Assembly (NCBI GenBank): GCA_025517565.1 | Contig: JAOPKD010000001.1 | Location: 1-64,000, forward strand | Direction: 5' to 3' | Source: Halapricum hydrolyticum | GTDB taxonomy: Archaea > Halobacteriota > Halobacteria > Halobacteriales > Haloarculaceae | Length of the DNA stretch: 64,000 bases | In this document: in pieces, positions 7,721 to 17,089 of the stretch | Numbering within the stretch: the first letter of the stretch is position 1 | Layout: every line of letters starts with the position of its first letter | Position numbers and translations under genes: made by a program | Notes under the pieces: model-generated | What the model was told of the DNA's origin: nothing | The model's input: only the letters and a program-made list of their open reading frames with translations | The model's database searches: none

Positions 7721-9085
7721 ATGGCACACGTCGACGTGCTCGTGGTCGGTGGCGGGACCGGCAACAACGTCGCCGAGGCGGCTGCCGACGCGGGTCTGGA
7801 AACGGCACTGATCGAGAAGGGGCCGCTCGGTGGAACCTGTCTCAACCGCGGGTGTAATCCCTCGAAGATGCTCATCCAGGCGGCGACCGCCGCCAATCAC
7901 GTCCGGGACGCCAATCGGTTCTTCCTCGATGCGACCCTCGACGGGATCGACTACGAAGCCATCGTCGACGATATGGACGGGACGCTCTCGTCCATCGCCG
8001 AAGGGATGGAGGAGCGTTACAGGGGGAAAGAGAACCTCGCCATGTACCGGGACGCGGCTGTCTTCGTCGACGAGCGAACCGTCGAGGTCGACGGCCAACG
8101 AGTCAGCGGAGAGAAGGTCGTCGTCGCCGCGGGCTCGCGACCGCTCGTGCCGCCGATCGACGGCCTCGACGATGTCGAGTACATGACCAGCACGGAGGCA
8201 CTGTACCGCCGCGACCAGCCCGAGTCGCTGGTGATCCTCGGCGGCGGGTACGTCGCGGTCGAACTGGGATATTTCTTCGAGTCGCTGGGGACCGACGTGA
8301 CGATCGTCGAAATGCTGGACACGCTCGTCCCGCGAGAAGATCCCGCAGTCGCCGAGGCGTTCACGGAGATCGCCCGTGAGCGTCACGAAGTCTACACCGG
8401 TCACCGCGCGACGAGCGTCGAATCCGAGGGCGACGGGATCGTGGTTCGGGCCGAGACCGAGGGCGGTGAGACCGTTTCCGCACACGGAACGGATCTGCTG
8501 GTCGCGCTCGGCCGGCGTCCGAACACCGACACCCTCGACGTCGACGCTGCGGGTATCGAAACCGACGACGCCGGTTTCATCGTGACTAACGACCGCCTGG
8601 AGACGTCCGCCGAGAACGTCTGGGCGCAGGGTGACATCGCCGACAACGCGATGTTCAAACACTCCGGGGACTACGAGACGGGGATCACCGTTGACAACGT
8701 CGTCCGCGATGGGAACAGCGAAGCCGACTTCACGGCGATGCCACACGCGATCTTCACCGAGCCGCAGATGGCCGGCGTCGGGCAGACGGAGGCGGAGCTA
8801 GCGGACGCTGGAACCGAGTACGTCGTCGGCCGAGCGGAACTGCCCGGAACGCCGATGGGCCGGGCGAAGAAGCTCGACCACGGCTTCGCCAAGGTACTCG
8901 CGACACCCGGCGGCGCGATCCTGGGCTGTCACATGCTCGGCTACGAGGCGTCGACGATGATCCACGAGGTCGCCGTGGCCATGCGGGCGGGTTCAGGCCA
9001 CGTCCGGGATATTACCGACACGATCCACGCGCATCCGACGCTCAACAAGGTCGTCCAGTACGCCTTCGAGGACGCACTGGCGTGA
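7721..9085 (+). CDS. Pyridine nucleotide-disulfide oxidoreductase, second paralogue
   Basis: 454 aa, starting directly after the HxlR stop. FAD motif GGGTGNN near residue 10; redox Cys pair C40 and C45 in GGTCLNRGCNPSK (Asn where the other paralogue has Ile); NAD(P) site GGGYVAVELGYFF; C-terminal catalytic HAHP. Same architecture as 1485–2921, without the His tail. No lipoyl-dependent complex genes are adjacent, and linkage to HxlR and a thioredoxin-reductase-like gene favours a role in thiol homeostasis. Candidate substrates include bis-gamma-glutamylcystine, coenzyme A disulfide or lipoamide. Confidence 0.88.
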   Translation: MAHVDVLVVGGGTGNNVAEAAADAGLETALIEKGPLGGTCLNRGCNPSKMLIQAATAANHVRDANRFFLDATLDGIDYEAIVDDMDGTLSSIAEGMEERYRGKENLAMYRDAAVFVDERTVEVDGQRVSGEKVVVAAGSRPLVPPIDGLDDVEYMTSTEALYRRDQPESLVILGGGYVAVELGYFFESLGTDVTIVEMLDTLVPREDPAVAEAFTEIARERHEVYTGHRATSVESEGDGIVVRAETEGGETVSAHGTDLLVALGRRPNTDTLDVDAAGIETDDAGFIVTNDRLETSAENVWAQGDIADNAMFKHSGDYETGITVDNVVRDGNSEADFTAMPHAIFTEPQMAGVGQTEAELADAGTEYVVGRAELPGTPMGRAKKLDHGFAKVLATPGGAILGCHMLGYEASTMIHEVAVAMRAGSGHVRDITDTIHAHPTLNKVVQYAFEDALA

Positions 9086-9272
9086 GTGATACTGTACCGA
9101 TTTCCCGCTCCGACCGACCTCTGGCGGTCGATACGGAAAGACGTACGATAATCCGTATGAACGGAGGCAGAGACTCGTCCGCTCGGCTGTGCTGGTCACT
9201 GCGAGCGATCAGTCGTCGTGTTACTCTCGGGTGACTACATCTATTTACCAGCCGACGACATCGATCCCGGAC

Positions 9273-10349
9273 GTGAGCGACGAAACCGATCTCCACGAGT
9301 ACGAAGTCGTCGTGGTCGGGGGCGGTCCCGCGGGCATGACGGCGGCACTGTACAGCACGCGACTCGGCCATCAGACGGCAGTCGTCAGTCGCGGCGGCGG
9401 CCGTGCGGCGATGATGCAGGAAGTCCACAACCTGCTGGGTGTCCGTGAGGAGACCAATGGGATGGAGTTCCTCCAGATCGGCCAGGAGCAACTGGAAGCG
9501 TACGGCTGTGACAGCCACCGCGATATGGTCACCTCGTGTTCCCGTCCCGAGGACGGCGAGAAGCAGTTCCGACTATCGGGCAATAGCGCCGACTACGCCG
9601 CCGAGATGGTCGTGCTCGCGACGGGGTTCAACGACGTCCGTCCGGACCCACCGCTCCCCAGAACCGGCCGGGGACTGCACTACTGCCTGCACTGTGACGC
9701 CCACATGTTCGTCGACGAACCGGTGTACGTGATGGGCCACGGCGAGAGCGCCGTCCACGTCGCCGCGATTATGCTGAACTTCACCGACGAGGTGGACCTG
9801 CTGACCCGTGGCAAGGAGCCCGAGTGGAGCGACGAGAGCGCCGCCGTCCTGGAGAACCACCCCATCGACGTGATCCACGCGGACGTCACGGGCGTCCAGA
9901 ACGGCGAGGACGGGTGGCTGCAAGCCCTTGAATTCGAGGATAGCGTGGGACAACGTCCCACGAGCAGCCGGACGGAGTCCGGCGACGGAAAGACTCGCGA
10001 GTACAAGGGCGGATTTGCGATGTACGGCGCGGAGTACAACAACGGCCTGGCCCGGGAGCTCGGCTGTGCGATCAACGACGACGGCACGATCGAGGTCGGC
10101 GACCACGGCGAGACCTCGGTCGACGGCGTTTACGCGGTGGGCGACTGCACGCCGGGGCACAACCAGATCCCGGTCGCGCTCGGTCAGGGAGCGAAGGCGG
10201 GGATTGACGTGCACTTCGAGTTGCGAGACTTCCCCCGCGAACCCGAGCGACTCGACAACCTGGGACCTGTCCGCGACGAGGAAGTGCCCGGGATTCCGGA
10301 CGAACTGCTGGAGCAGGCGGTCGATTTCCACACGTACGAACGCCAGTAG
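9273..10349 (+). CDS. Thioredoxin-reductase-like FAD/NAD(P)-dependent oxidoreductase
   Basis: 358 aa from the GTG at 9273; the upstream in-frame ATG at 9189 would add 28 residues without family character. FAD motif VVVGGGPAG at residues 13–21. The redox-active pair is YCLHCDAH (C138, C141), at the position of the CxxC of thioredoxin reductases. The C-terminal FAD site is GVYAVGDCTPGHNQIPVALG. Residues ~225–240 (SVGQRPTSSRTESGDGK) come from an in-frame hairpin-rich stretch (9944–9983) that looks inserted. It probably reduces a thioredoxin-like partner. Confidence 0.85.
   Translation: MSDETDLHEYEVVVVGGGPAGMTAALYSTRLGHQTAVVSRGGGRAAMMQEVHNLLGVREETNGMEFLQIGQEQLEAYGCDSHRDMVTSCSRPEDGEKQFRLSGNSADYAAEMVVLATGFNDVRPDPPLPRTGRGLHYCLHCDAHMFVDEPVYVMGHGESAVHVAAIMLNFTDEVDLLTRGKEPEWSDESAAVLENHPIDVIHADVTGVQNGEDGWLQALEFEDSVGQRPTSSRTESGDGKTREYKGGFAMYGAEYNNGLARELGCAINDDGTIEVGDHGETSVDGVYAVGDCTPGHNQIPVALGQGAKAGIDVHFELRDFPREPERLDNLGPVRDEEVPGIPDELLEQAVDFHTYERQ
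9944..9983. repeat. Paired-hairpin element inserted within a coding sequence
   Basis: CGTGGGAC (9944–9951) pairs with GTCCCACG (9955–9962) around AAC. GCCGGAC (9967–9973) pairs with GTCCGGC (9977–9983) around GGA. It lies in frame inside the thioredoxin-reductase-like gene and encodes a hydrophilic loop. The layout matches the intergenic element at 6010–6056. Confidence 0.75.
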
Positions 10350-10633
10350 CACTCGAAGTCAGTCATACTGCCGGCTGTACACACTTCTGCAGGAACGGCT
10401 ACCTGTTATCATTGCGGACGTCGTGTGCCCCGAAAGTACCTGTCGCTGGGACGTGTAGGGATTATCGTAGGAACCCGTAGATTTCGCCTGTGAAATCGAA
10501 CTCCGCCGTCCGGTCAGAGGTCGGTATCCCTCCGATCGGGCACAGTAATCCCGATCAGTACGAGCCCGGTTCGGGGACCCACGGCTAGAAAGGAGTGGTT
10601 ACAGTATGCCGACGACGGACAGCAGTCCTGTAC

Positions 10634-10819
10634 TCACTCCCGCTTTTTCACGCCCAGAGGTCTCTTGCACCCCTTGCAGAGGAAGAGATCCCTGTTCTCG
10701 TAGAGGTTGAACGACCCGTCATCTTGCGGCTCGATTTCGGCGACCTCGTGTGCGGTTTCGAGGTGGTCCATCGATTCGATGTCGGCTCCACACTCTGGGC
10801 AGGTTAACGTGTCTCCCAT
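10634..10819 (-). CDS. Small zinc-finger protein
   Basis: 61 aa. Two knuckles are visible: CPECGADIESMDHLETAH at residues 7–24 (a C2H2-like set) and CKGC at residues 49–52. Small CPxCG zinc proteins are common in haloarchaea and mostly uncharacterised. It is monocistronic. The gap 10350–10633 shows no other gene. Confidence 0.7.
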   Translation of the reverse strand: MGDTLTCPECGADIESMDHLETAHEVAEIEPQDDGSFNLYENRDLFLCKGCKRPLGVKKRE

Positions 10820-10985
10820 ACGTCTCTATTCGCATTGATGAGTATATAATTGGAACTTACGTGTGGGTAAGTGGGGTTCTGAGACACTTCGGAACCTTTC
10901 CAACCGGTTGCGAAGGGAACTATGACCGTTTTGACAGCGTCCACGACCAGTACTTCTTTGCCAGTCGGCAGAGCAGTCACGGGGG

Positions 10986-11939
10986 ATGGCTGGCAACAGC
11001 AAGGGGGTCGTGATCGCGGCGCTGCTGGCGAACGGGGCGATCGCCGTCCTGAAGTTCGTCGGATTCACGCTCACCGGGAGTCCCGCGATGCTCTCGGAGA
11101 CGTATCACTCGATTTCCGACACCGGGAATCAGGTGTTCTTGCTGATCGGCATCCGCTACAGCCAGCGATCGGCGGACCAGCGCCATCCCTTCGGATACGG
11201 GAAAGCCCAGTTCTTCTACAGCTTTCTCGTGTCGGTGCTGCTGTTCGGTATCGCCGGCTGGGAAAGCGCAACCCACGGCTACGAGAAACTCGTCCACGGC
11301 GGAGCCCACAGCGTCCCGAAGCAACCGGAACTGCTGGGGATTAGCTTCCCAGCTGTCTACGTCAACTACGCCGTCTTGGCCGGTGCGATCTGCTTCGAGG
11401 CCTACGCCCTGTACAGGGCCAACGCGGAGCTCAAACGCCAGATCGAGGTCCACGACTGGAGCGGCTATCGGGAAGCGTTCCACAAGACCAGCGACGTGAC
11501 GACGCTGACAGCGTTCACCGAGGACACTGTCGCGCTCTCGGGGGCCGGACTCGCGCTGTTCGGCGTCTACCTCACCGAGGTCACCCGCAACCCGGTCTAC
11601 GACGCCGCTGCGGCGCTTTTGATCGGGATCATGCTGATGGGCTTCGCTCTGGCGCTGGCCTGGGAGAACAAGCGTCTCCTGCTGGGCGAGAGCCTTCCGC
11701 TCGAAGAGGAGCGGCGGCTCCGGGAAATCGTCGCCGCCCACGACGGCGTGGCCGAGATCATCGACTTCCGGACGGTCTTTTTCGGGCCCGGCCGTCTACT
11801 CGTGACGACTGACGTGTCCTTCGAGCCCGGGATCGCGACCGCCGAGATGGACGAACACATCACGGACATCGAGGACCAATTGATGGCGGCCGAGCCGTTC
11901 GTCAAGAAAGTCTACATCGAGCCCGAAAAGGAGGTCTGA
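10986..11939 (+). CDS. Cation diffusion facilitator (CDF) metal transporter
   Basis: 317 aa, typical CDF length. About six helices; the first begins at VVIAALLANGAIAVLKFVGF. The metal-site helix carries ETYHSISDTGNQ (HxxxD) and the following loop has HPFGYGKAQFF, both CDF signatures. The C-terminal cytoplasmic domain (~230–317) has the ferredoxin-like regulatory fold seen in the family. It exports divalent metals such as Zn2+ or Mn2+ by proton antiport; the specific metal cannot be read from the sequence. Confidence 0.9.
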   Translation: MAGNSKGVVIAALLANGAIAVLKFVGFTLTGSPAMLSETYHSISDTGNQVFLLIGIRYSQRSADQRHPFGYGKAQFFYSFLVSVLLFGIAGWESATHGYEKLVHGGAHSVPKQPELLGISFPAVYVNYAVLAGAICFEAYALYRANAELKRQIEVHDWSGYREAFHKTSDVTTLTAFTEDTVALSGAGLALFGVYLTEVTRNPVYDAAAALLIGIMLMGFALALAWENKRLLLGESLPLEEERRLREIVAAHDGVAEIIDFRTVFFGPGRLLVTTDVSFEPGIATAEMDEHITDIEDQLMAAEPFVKKVYIEPEKEV

Positions 11940-12007
11940 TAGTGACCGCTGTCGGATGACCTCTCGGACGGCACATCACTACTCGGACGACGTGATCGGG
12001 GACGCTT

Positions 12008-12091
12008 TGGCTCGTCGCTATCGCAGGCGCGCCAGTTCGTCACTGTTGGAGACGGCCTGGTTCGTCGCTATCGCAGGCGCGCCAGTTCGTC
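12008..12091. repeat. Direct repeat at the 3' end of the aldo/keto reductase gene
   Basis: The 30 bp at 12012–12041 recur exactly at 12062–12091, a 50-bp offset. Three further matching bases precede each copy, separated from it by one mismatch. The right copy encodes the last codons and stop of the aldo/keto reductase; the left copy is a vestigial duplicate beyond the stop. Confidence 0.85.
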
Positions 12092-12913
12092 GTCGCTCAA
12101 TTCGATCTCGGAGGCAGCGACGTTCTCTTTCAGGTGGGTTACGCTCGAGGTGCCGGGGATCGGTAGCGTGACCGGCGAGTGCTGGAGCAGCCACGCCAGC
12201 GCGATCTGATACCGGGTGGCGTCGTGAGCCTCGGCGATCGAATCGAGGGCGTCGGCTTTCTCGTCGAGTTCGCCCGCACCGAGCGGGAACCAGGGGATGA
12301 ACCCGATGTCGTACTCCTCGCAAGCCTGCAGGACGTCCTCGTCCTCGCGGTCGGCGACGTTGTACTGGTTCTGGACGGTCGCCACGTCGACGATATCGCG
12401 CGCAGTTTCGAGCTGTTCGACGGAGACGTTGCTCAGCCCGACGTGGCGGATCTGCCCCTCGTCTTTCATCTCCGCGAGCGCGTGGACGGAGTCCTCGAAC
12501 GGCGTATCGGGATCCGGCCGGTGATACTGATAGAGGTCGATCGTGTCGACTCCCAATCGATCCCGGCTCGCGAGGACGGCGTTGCGCAGATAATCCGGGT
12601 CGCCTTGCGGGAGCCAGTCTCCGTCCGTATTGCGCAGCAATCCGCCCTTGGTCGCGACGACGAGCTCGTCCGGATACGGGGCGAGCGCTTCGCCGATCAG
12701 TCGTTCGCTGACGCCCGGGCCGTACGAGTCCGCGGTGTCGATGAAATCCACACCGAGCGAGAGCGCCTGATGGAGCACCCGCCGGGCCTCGTCCTCGTCG
12801 TCGGGTCGGCCGATGATGTCCTCACCCGTGATCCGCATCGCGCCGTAGCCGAGTCGGTGGATGGTCGTCTCGTCGTCGAGGTCGAACGTGTCGCTTCGGT
12901 TCGCGAGTCCCAT
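12068..12913 (-). CDS. Aldo/keto reductase
   Basis: 281 aa from the ATG at 12913; an in-frame ATG at 12940 would add 9 residues. A TIM-barrel AKR: GYGAMRITG near the N-terminus, catalytic Asp and Tyr in FIDTADSYGPG, the Lys in VVATKGG, and the His in LYQYHRPD. It reduces aldehydes or ketones with NAD(P)H; substrate unknown. The 3' end has been duplicated in part (12012–12041), leaving the reading frame intact. It is transcribed divergently from the acetyltransferase at 13020. Confidence 0.9.
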   Translation of the reverse strand: MGLANRSDTFDLDDETTIHRLGYGAMRITGEDIIGRPDDEDEARRVLHQALSLGVDFIDTADSYGPGVSERLIGEALAPYPDELVVATKGGLLRNTDGDWLPQGDPDYLRNAVLASRDRLGVDTIDLYQYHRPDPDTPFEDSVHALAEMKDEGQIRHVGLSNVSVEQLETARDIVDVATVQNQYNVADREDEDVLQACEEYDIGFIPWFPLGAGELDEKADALDSIAEAHDATRYQIALAWLLQHSPVTLPIPGTSSVTHLKENVAASEIELSDDELARLR

Positions 12914-13019
12914 ACTCCCGCCCACGACTGCCAGCGTCATGGGCTTTGGCCCGTGCGTGCTTGAGAACCTGTATCACGACGCCACAAATGCTTTCTCTCC
13001 CCATCCGGAACAGAGAGGC

Positions 13020-13553
13020 ATGCCCGGTCCAACCTTCACGTCGGGCGAACGCGTCTCCCTCCACCCCGTCGAAGAGGAAGATCTGGATGCGTTCGCTCGC
13101 GCGCGAAACGACCCCGATCTTCGCGTCCCGCTCTGTATCGATTCGGCGACGAATCGCGAGGCCCTCGAGGAGTTCCACGAGGACACCGTCTCAGGAGGAG
13201 ACGGCTACTGGTTCGTCGCGACGGCCGACGACGAGACAGTCGGGGCCGTCACCTTCCCGGACGTCCGAGAGGGGGACGGCCTGGCCGACCTCGCCTACTG
13301 GATTCTGCCCGAGCATCAGGGCCAGGGTCTCGGACGGGAAGCGGTGTCACTGTTGCTCGAATACGGCTTCGCAGAACTTCGACTCCATCGCGTCCGGGCT
13401 GACTGTCTCGCCACGAACGAGGCCTCTCGCGACTTGCTCGACTCGCTCGGGTTCTCACGCGAGGGGCGGTTCCGCGAGGCCGTGTTCCAGGACGGTGCAC
13501 ACGTGGACGTGTTGCGCTACGGACTGCTCGAAACGGAATGGAGTGGTGTCTGA
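13020..13553 (+). CDS. GNAT-family N-acetyltransferase
   Basis: 177 aa from the ATG at 13020. Begins with GERVSLHPVEEEDL, the first strand and helix of RimJ/RimL-type GNATs. The acetyl-CoA loop is EHQGQGLGREAVSLLLEY (QGQGLG) and the C-terminal motif is LATNEASRDLLDSLGF. Its TGA overlaps the ATG of the next gene by one base (TGATG), indicating translational coupling. Substrate unknown. Confidence 0.9.
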   Translation: MPGPTFTSGERVSLHPVEEEDLDAFARARNDPDLRVPLCIDSATNREALEEFHEDTVSGGDGYWFVATADDETVGAVTFPDVREGDGLADLAYWILPEHQGQGLGREAVSLLLEYGFAELRLHRVRADCLATNEASRDLLDSLGFSREGRFREAVFQDGAHVDVLRYGLLETEWSGV

Positions 13554-14131
13554 TGCCCGGTCCCGCGTTCCTCCGTGGCGAGTCGGTCAGCCTCCACACC
13601 TGGGAAGAAGCGGACTACGAGTTCTTCGAAGAACACCGCAACGAGGAGTCGATCCGGCGACCGCTGACGGACGTCTCGCCGCGGAACCGCAAGCAGGTCG
13701 AGGAGCACTTCGAGGAGCGCGTGTACGGCGATGACGACGACGGGATGGTGTTTCTGATCTGTACGGGCGACCGCGATGCGATGCGAACCGGCGACGAGGA
13801 CCGGTTGACCCGCGTCGGCGAGGTCGGCATTCCCTGGGTCAACCAGCCCCACGGGTCCGGGATGCTCATGTACTGGGTCGCACCGGACCACCAGGGCAAC
13901 GGCTACGTCACGGAAGCGACGGCACTCCTGCTGGATCACGCCTTCGGGCAGCGACGCCTCAACAAGGTCTGGGCGATGGTCATCGAGCCCAACGACGCCT
14001 CCCAGGCCGCCCTCGAATCGCTCGGCTTCGAGCAGGAAGGTGCCTACCGGAAGGAGACCTTCTACGAGGGCGAGTACGTCGACAGCCGTCGCTACGGCAT
14101 GCTCGCCGAGGAGTGGCTGGCCGATCGATGA
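13553..14131 (+). CDS. GNAT-family N-acetyltransferase, tandem paralogue
   Basis: 192 aa, starting within the stop codon of the upstream GNAT. The starts MPGPAF and MPGPTF and the next ~20 residues are clearly alike, pointing to tandem duplication. The acetyl-CoA loop is DHQGNGYVTEATALLLDH, where the upstream copy has QGQGLG. A 25-residue insertion rich in charged residues (GDRDAMRTGDEDRL) lies before the core. Probably cotranscribed with 13020–13553. Confidence 0.9.
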   Translation: MPGPAFLRGESVSLHTWEEADYEFFEEHRNEESIRRPLTDVSPRNRKQVEEHFEERVYGDDDDGMVFLICTGDRDAMRTGDEDRLTRVGEVGIPWVNQPHGSGMLMYWVAPDHQGNGYVTEATALLLDHAFGQRRLNKVWAMVIEPNDASQAALESLGFEQEGAYRKETFYEGEYVDSRRYGMLAEEWLADR

Positions 14132-14262
14132 CCGCGAGTGCGTCTCTCCGGACCTGCGTTCGTACACACTCCACAGATCGAAGCGAAATTCATACACTTT
14201 CCGCAGACCGAAACGTACCGAGACGCCTTCAATCGTAGACTGATCAATACCAACCTACATCC

Positions 14263-15543
14263 ATGGTCGACGCCTCTCGCACCGTCCTGAAGTACTACCT
14301 CTACCGCGCGACCAGCGGTCCGGGATTCACGTATCCGATCTACACGCTCTTTCTCCTGTTGAACGGGTTGAGCTACACCGAGATCGGTATCATCGCGACG
14401 ATACAGGCGCTCATCGTCGTCGGTGGGGAGATCCCGACGGGCTACGTCGGCGACCGGATCGGGCGCCGCAACAGTCTCGTCATCGCGGCCGTCATGTTCC
14501 TGATCTCCAACGCCGGCTATCTGACCGCGACTGACTTCTGGGGGTTCCTGTTCGTCTTTGGTACGCTCTCGTTCGGCCACACGTTCGTCTCCGGAAGCGG
14601 GAGCGCCTGGCTGTACGACACGCTCCAGGAACACGACATCGAGGGCGAGTACACCAGGATCAGCGGCCGCGCGGGGGCAGTCTCGAAGGCCGTGCAGGCG
14701 GTCACGATGATCGCCGGGGGGCTGCTGTACGTCGCCGATCCGTACTATCCCTTCTACGCCGCCGTCGCCCTCAGCGTGCTCAACGTCGGTCTCGTCCTCC
14801 GCCTGCCGAAAAACGCCGCCTACGCCGCCGACGACGAGCGACAGGCCGAGGGCGAGAGCCTCTCGATGCTCGACGCCCTGCCGACGATCCGGGACCGGAT
14901 CACCGCCCGGGAACTCCGCTGGTTCGTGGTCTACCTGTCGCTGTTCTCCGGCGCGTTGATGACCGCCGACATGTACATCCAGCCGGTGGTCCGCGACGCG
15001 CTCGAACAGTCCTTCGGTGCGGTGCTCGCGACCTATGGCGTCGAGGAGGCCGCGACGCTCGGGTTCTTCTACGCCTCGTTCATGGGCGTGTCGGCGATCG
15101 GCAGCGACTACGCCGCCGAGGTGGAGTCCTGGCTCGGCGTCCGGAAGGCGATGTTGCTGTTGCCGGTCGGGATCGCTGCCTTCTATCTGGTGCCCGTGGT
15201 CGCCCCGGTCGCCGTCTTCCCGATGTTCTTCGTGATGAAAGGCTCCAACAGCCTGATCTTCCCCATATCGAGCCGCTACATCAACGATCACATCGGATCT
15301 GTCGGCCGCGCGACGGTCATCTCCGCGATCGCGATGGTCCGGGCGGTCGCTGGCGTCCCGTTCCGGGTCGGCAGCGGCGCGTTCGCCGACCTCTTCACGC
15401 CGATCGCCGCCGTCGCTGCACTCGGGGTCTCGTTCCTCGTCGGGGCCGTGCTACTGTACGTGTTCGCGACGCCGATCCGCGAGGTAGACGTACCCGACCG
15501 GTCGGGGGAGTCGACCGAAGCGACTCCTGGTCCCGTCGACTAA
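14263..15543 (+). CDS. Major facilitator superfamily transporter
   Basis: 426 aa with about 12 hydrophobic segments. The loop between TM2 and TM3 has the MFS signature GYVGDRIGRRNSLV (residues 63–76). A hydrophilic central loop follows TM6 (DDERQAEGESLSMLDALP). Substrate cannot be inferred; similarity to multidrug-type carriers is general. It converges with the DNA glycosylase gene, and the two stop codons overlap. Confidence 0.85.
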   Translation: MVDASRTVLKYYLYRATSGPGFTYPIYTLFLLLNGLSYTEIGIIATIQALIVVGGEIPTGYVGDRIGRRNSLVIAAVMFLISNAGYLTATDFWGFLFVFGTLSFGHTFVSGSGSAWLYDTLQEHDIEGEYTRISGRAGAVSKAVQAVTMIAGGLLYVADPYYPFYAAVALSVLNVGLVLRLPKNAAYAADDERQAEGESLSMLDALPTIRDRITARELRWFVVYLSLFSGALMTADMYIQPVVRDALEQSFGAVLATYGVEEAATLGFFYASFMGVSAIGSDYAAEVESWLGVRKAMLLLPVGIAAFYLVPVVAPVAVFPMFFVMKGSNSLIFPISSRYINDHIGSVGRATVISAIAMVRAVAGVPFRVGSGAFADLFTPIAAVAALGVSFLVGAVLLYVFATPIREVDVPDRSGESTEATPGPVD

Positions 15544-16139
15544 TCGTCGATATCGTCGCCTTCAACTGTTCGCCACAGACACAGACTCGCGTAGCTCCGG
15601 TAGGGTTCCCATCGCTCGGCGCGGTCGCGCATCGCCGCTCGATCCTCGACAGCGAGGTCCTCGAACAGCTGAACCATCCCTTTCCGGATCCCGAGATCAC
15701 CGACCGGGAAGACGTCGGGCCGACCCAGCGAGAAGAGCAGTTGCATGTCGGCAGTCCACGTTCCGACGCCGGTGATCGAGATTAACTCCGCCCGGACGGC
15801 GTCGTCGTCTATCCCCTGGAAGTACTCTCGGGAGTATCCCTCCTCGCGGAACGCCCTGGCGACGTTGTTGACGTATCGGGTTTTCTGGCGAGACAGTCCG
15901 GCGTCCCGGAGGATCTCGTCGTCGGCGTTCAGGATCCCCTCGGGCGTGACCTCGACGGCGTCGAATAGCCGCTCTCTGGTCGCCGCTGCTGACGCCATCG
16001 AGACCTGCTGGCGCAGGATCGAGACGACGAACCGCGCGAAGAAGTCCTCGGCCGGCTCGACGCGGAGCGGTCCGACTGCGTCGACGACGGGACCGAGCTT
16101 CGCGTCGGCTCGAAGGGACTCGTTGGGATCGGGGGTCAT
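15540..16139 (-). CDS. HhH-GPD DNA glycosylase (AlkA / 3-methyladenine type)
   Basis: 199 aa from the ATG at 16139. The core carries VSILRQQVSMASAAA, the helix-hairpin-helix ITGVGTWTADMQLLFSLG and the catalytic Asp in FPVGDLGIRKG. It lacks the Fe–S cysteines of Nth/MutY, which points to the AlkA branch that removes alkylated bases. The last four bases overlap the converging MFS gene. Confidence 0.9.
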   Translation of the reverse strand: MTPDPNESLRADAKLGPVVDAVGPLRVEPAEDFFARFVVSILRQQVSMASAAATRERLFDAVEVTPEGILNADDEILRDAGLSRQKTRYVNNVARAFREEGYSREYFQGIDDDAVRAELISITGVGTWTADMQLLFSLGRPDVFPVGDLGIRKGMVQLFEDLAVEDRAAMRDRAERWEPYRSYASLCLWRTVEGDDIDD

Positions 16140-16179
16140 TGGTGCTCGTACGCGTCGTCGGCAGACATCGTGTGGCGCG

Positions 16180-16791
16180 CTATTCGAGTCCGCTGTCGTC
16201 GTCACAGCAGTCCGCTCCGAGCAGCGCGTCGCCGTCCGAACCGCCGTTCGCGAGGACGTCTTTGGTCAGCGGGACTTCCTCGTCGCCCACAGGGTGGGCG
16301 GGGTTGCCGGCGACAGTCGTCTTCGGCGGCACGTCCTCGACGACGACCGAGCCGGCGCCGACGCTGGCGCTCTCGCCGATCGTGATGTCGCCGAGCAGCG
16401 TCGCGTCCGCACCGATCGTGACGCCGTCTTCCAGGGTCGGATGACGTTTCTCTCGGCGCATCGACTTCCCGCCGAGGGTCACGCCGTGATACATTAGCAC
16501 GTCGTCGCCGATCACGGTGGTCTCGCCGATGACCGTTCCCATGCCGTGATCGATGAAGAACCGATCGCCGATCTCTGCGGCGGGATGGATCTCGATGCCG
16601 GTGAGAAAGCGGCCGACGTGCGACAGGAGACGAGCGATCAGCGGGAACCCGCGCTCGTGGAGCGCGTGGGCGATGCGATACAGCCAGATAGCGTGCAGCC
16701 CGGGATACGTGAGCAAGACCTCCAGCGAGTCTGTCGCCGCCGGGTCTTTGGCACGCGCGGTTCGGACGTCCTCTTTGATTCGATCGAACAT
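16180..16791 (-). CDS. cysE: Serine O-acetyltransferase
   Basis: 203 aa from the ATG at 16791; longer upstream starts add unrelated residues. After an N-terminal helical segment ([17 protein letters not shown]), the left-handed beta-helix of hexapeptide repeats runs from about residue 75: [39 protein letters not shown]. The active-site His residues are in IDHG and MYHGVTLGG. It makes O-acetylserine from serine and acetyl-CoA for cysteine synthesis. The tail includes an acidic CCDDDSG. No cysK is adjacent. Confidence 0.92.
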   Translation of the reverse strand: MFDRIKEDVRTARAKDPAATDSLEVLLTYPGLHAIWLYRIAHALHERGFPLIARLLSHVGRFLTGIEIHPAAEIGDRFFIDHGMGTVIGETTVIGDDVLMYHGVTLGGKSMRREKRHPTLEDGVTIGADATLLGDITIGESASVGAGSVVVEDVPPKTTVAGNPAHPVGDEEVPLTKDVLANGGSDGDALLGADCCDDDSGLE

Positions 16792-17089
16792 TGATGGGAT
16801 GGTGTCTGTGGTGGATTTCGAATACGCTCGTATGGTCTCTGCTGCTGGCAGCGAGATGAACGAGAAGTTACCGGCACCGACAGCCCGGTCCGAGCGGGCG
16901 CGGCTGGCTGTCGATTCGCGGGCGGACTGCGGCGGCGCGCAGTTCCTGCATACCCGAACGTAGGGAAAGCACCACCAAAAATGGCGTGATCCCGGTAGCC
17001 CGCGTACCGACGTCTCGAGACGATCCGGCCACGCGGCTTTCCTCCAGAGAGGGAAACATCCTTGCCGGTCCCGTGACATTCCTCAGTCG

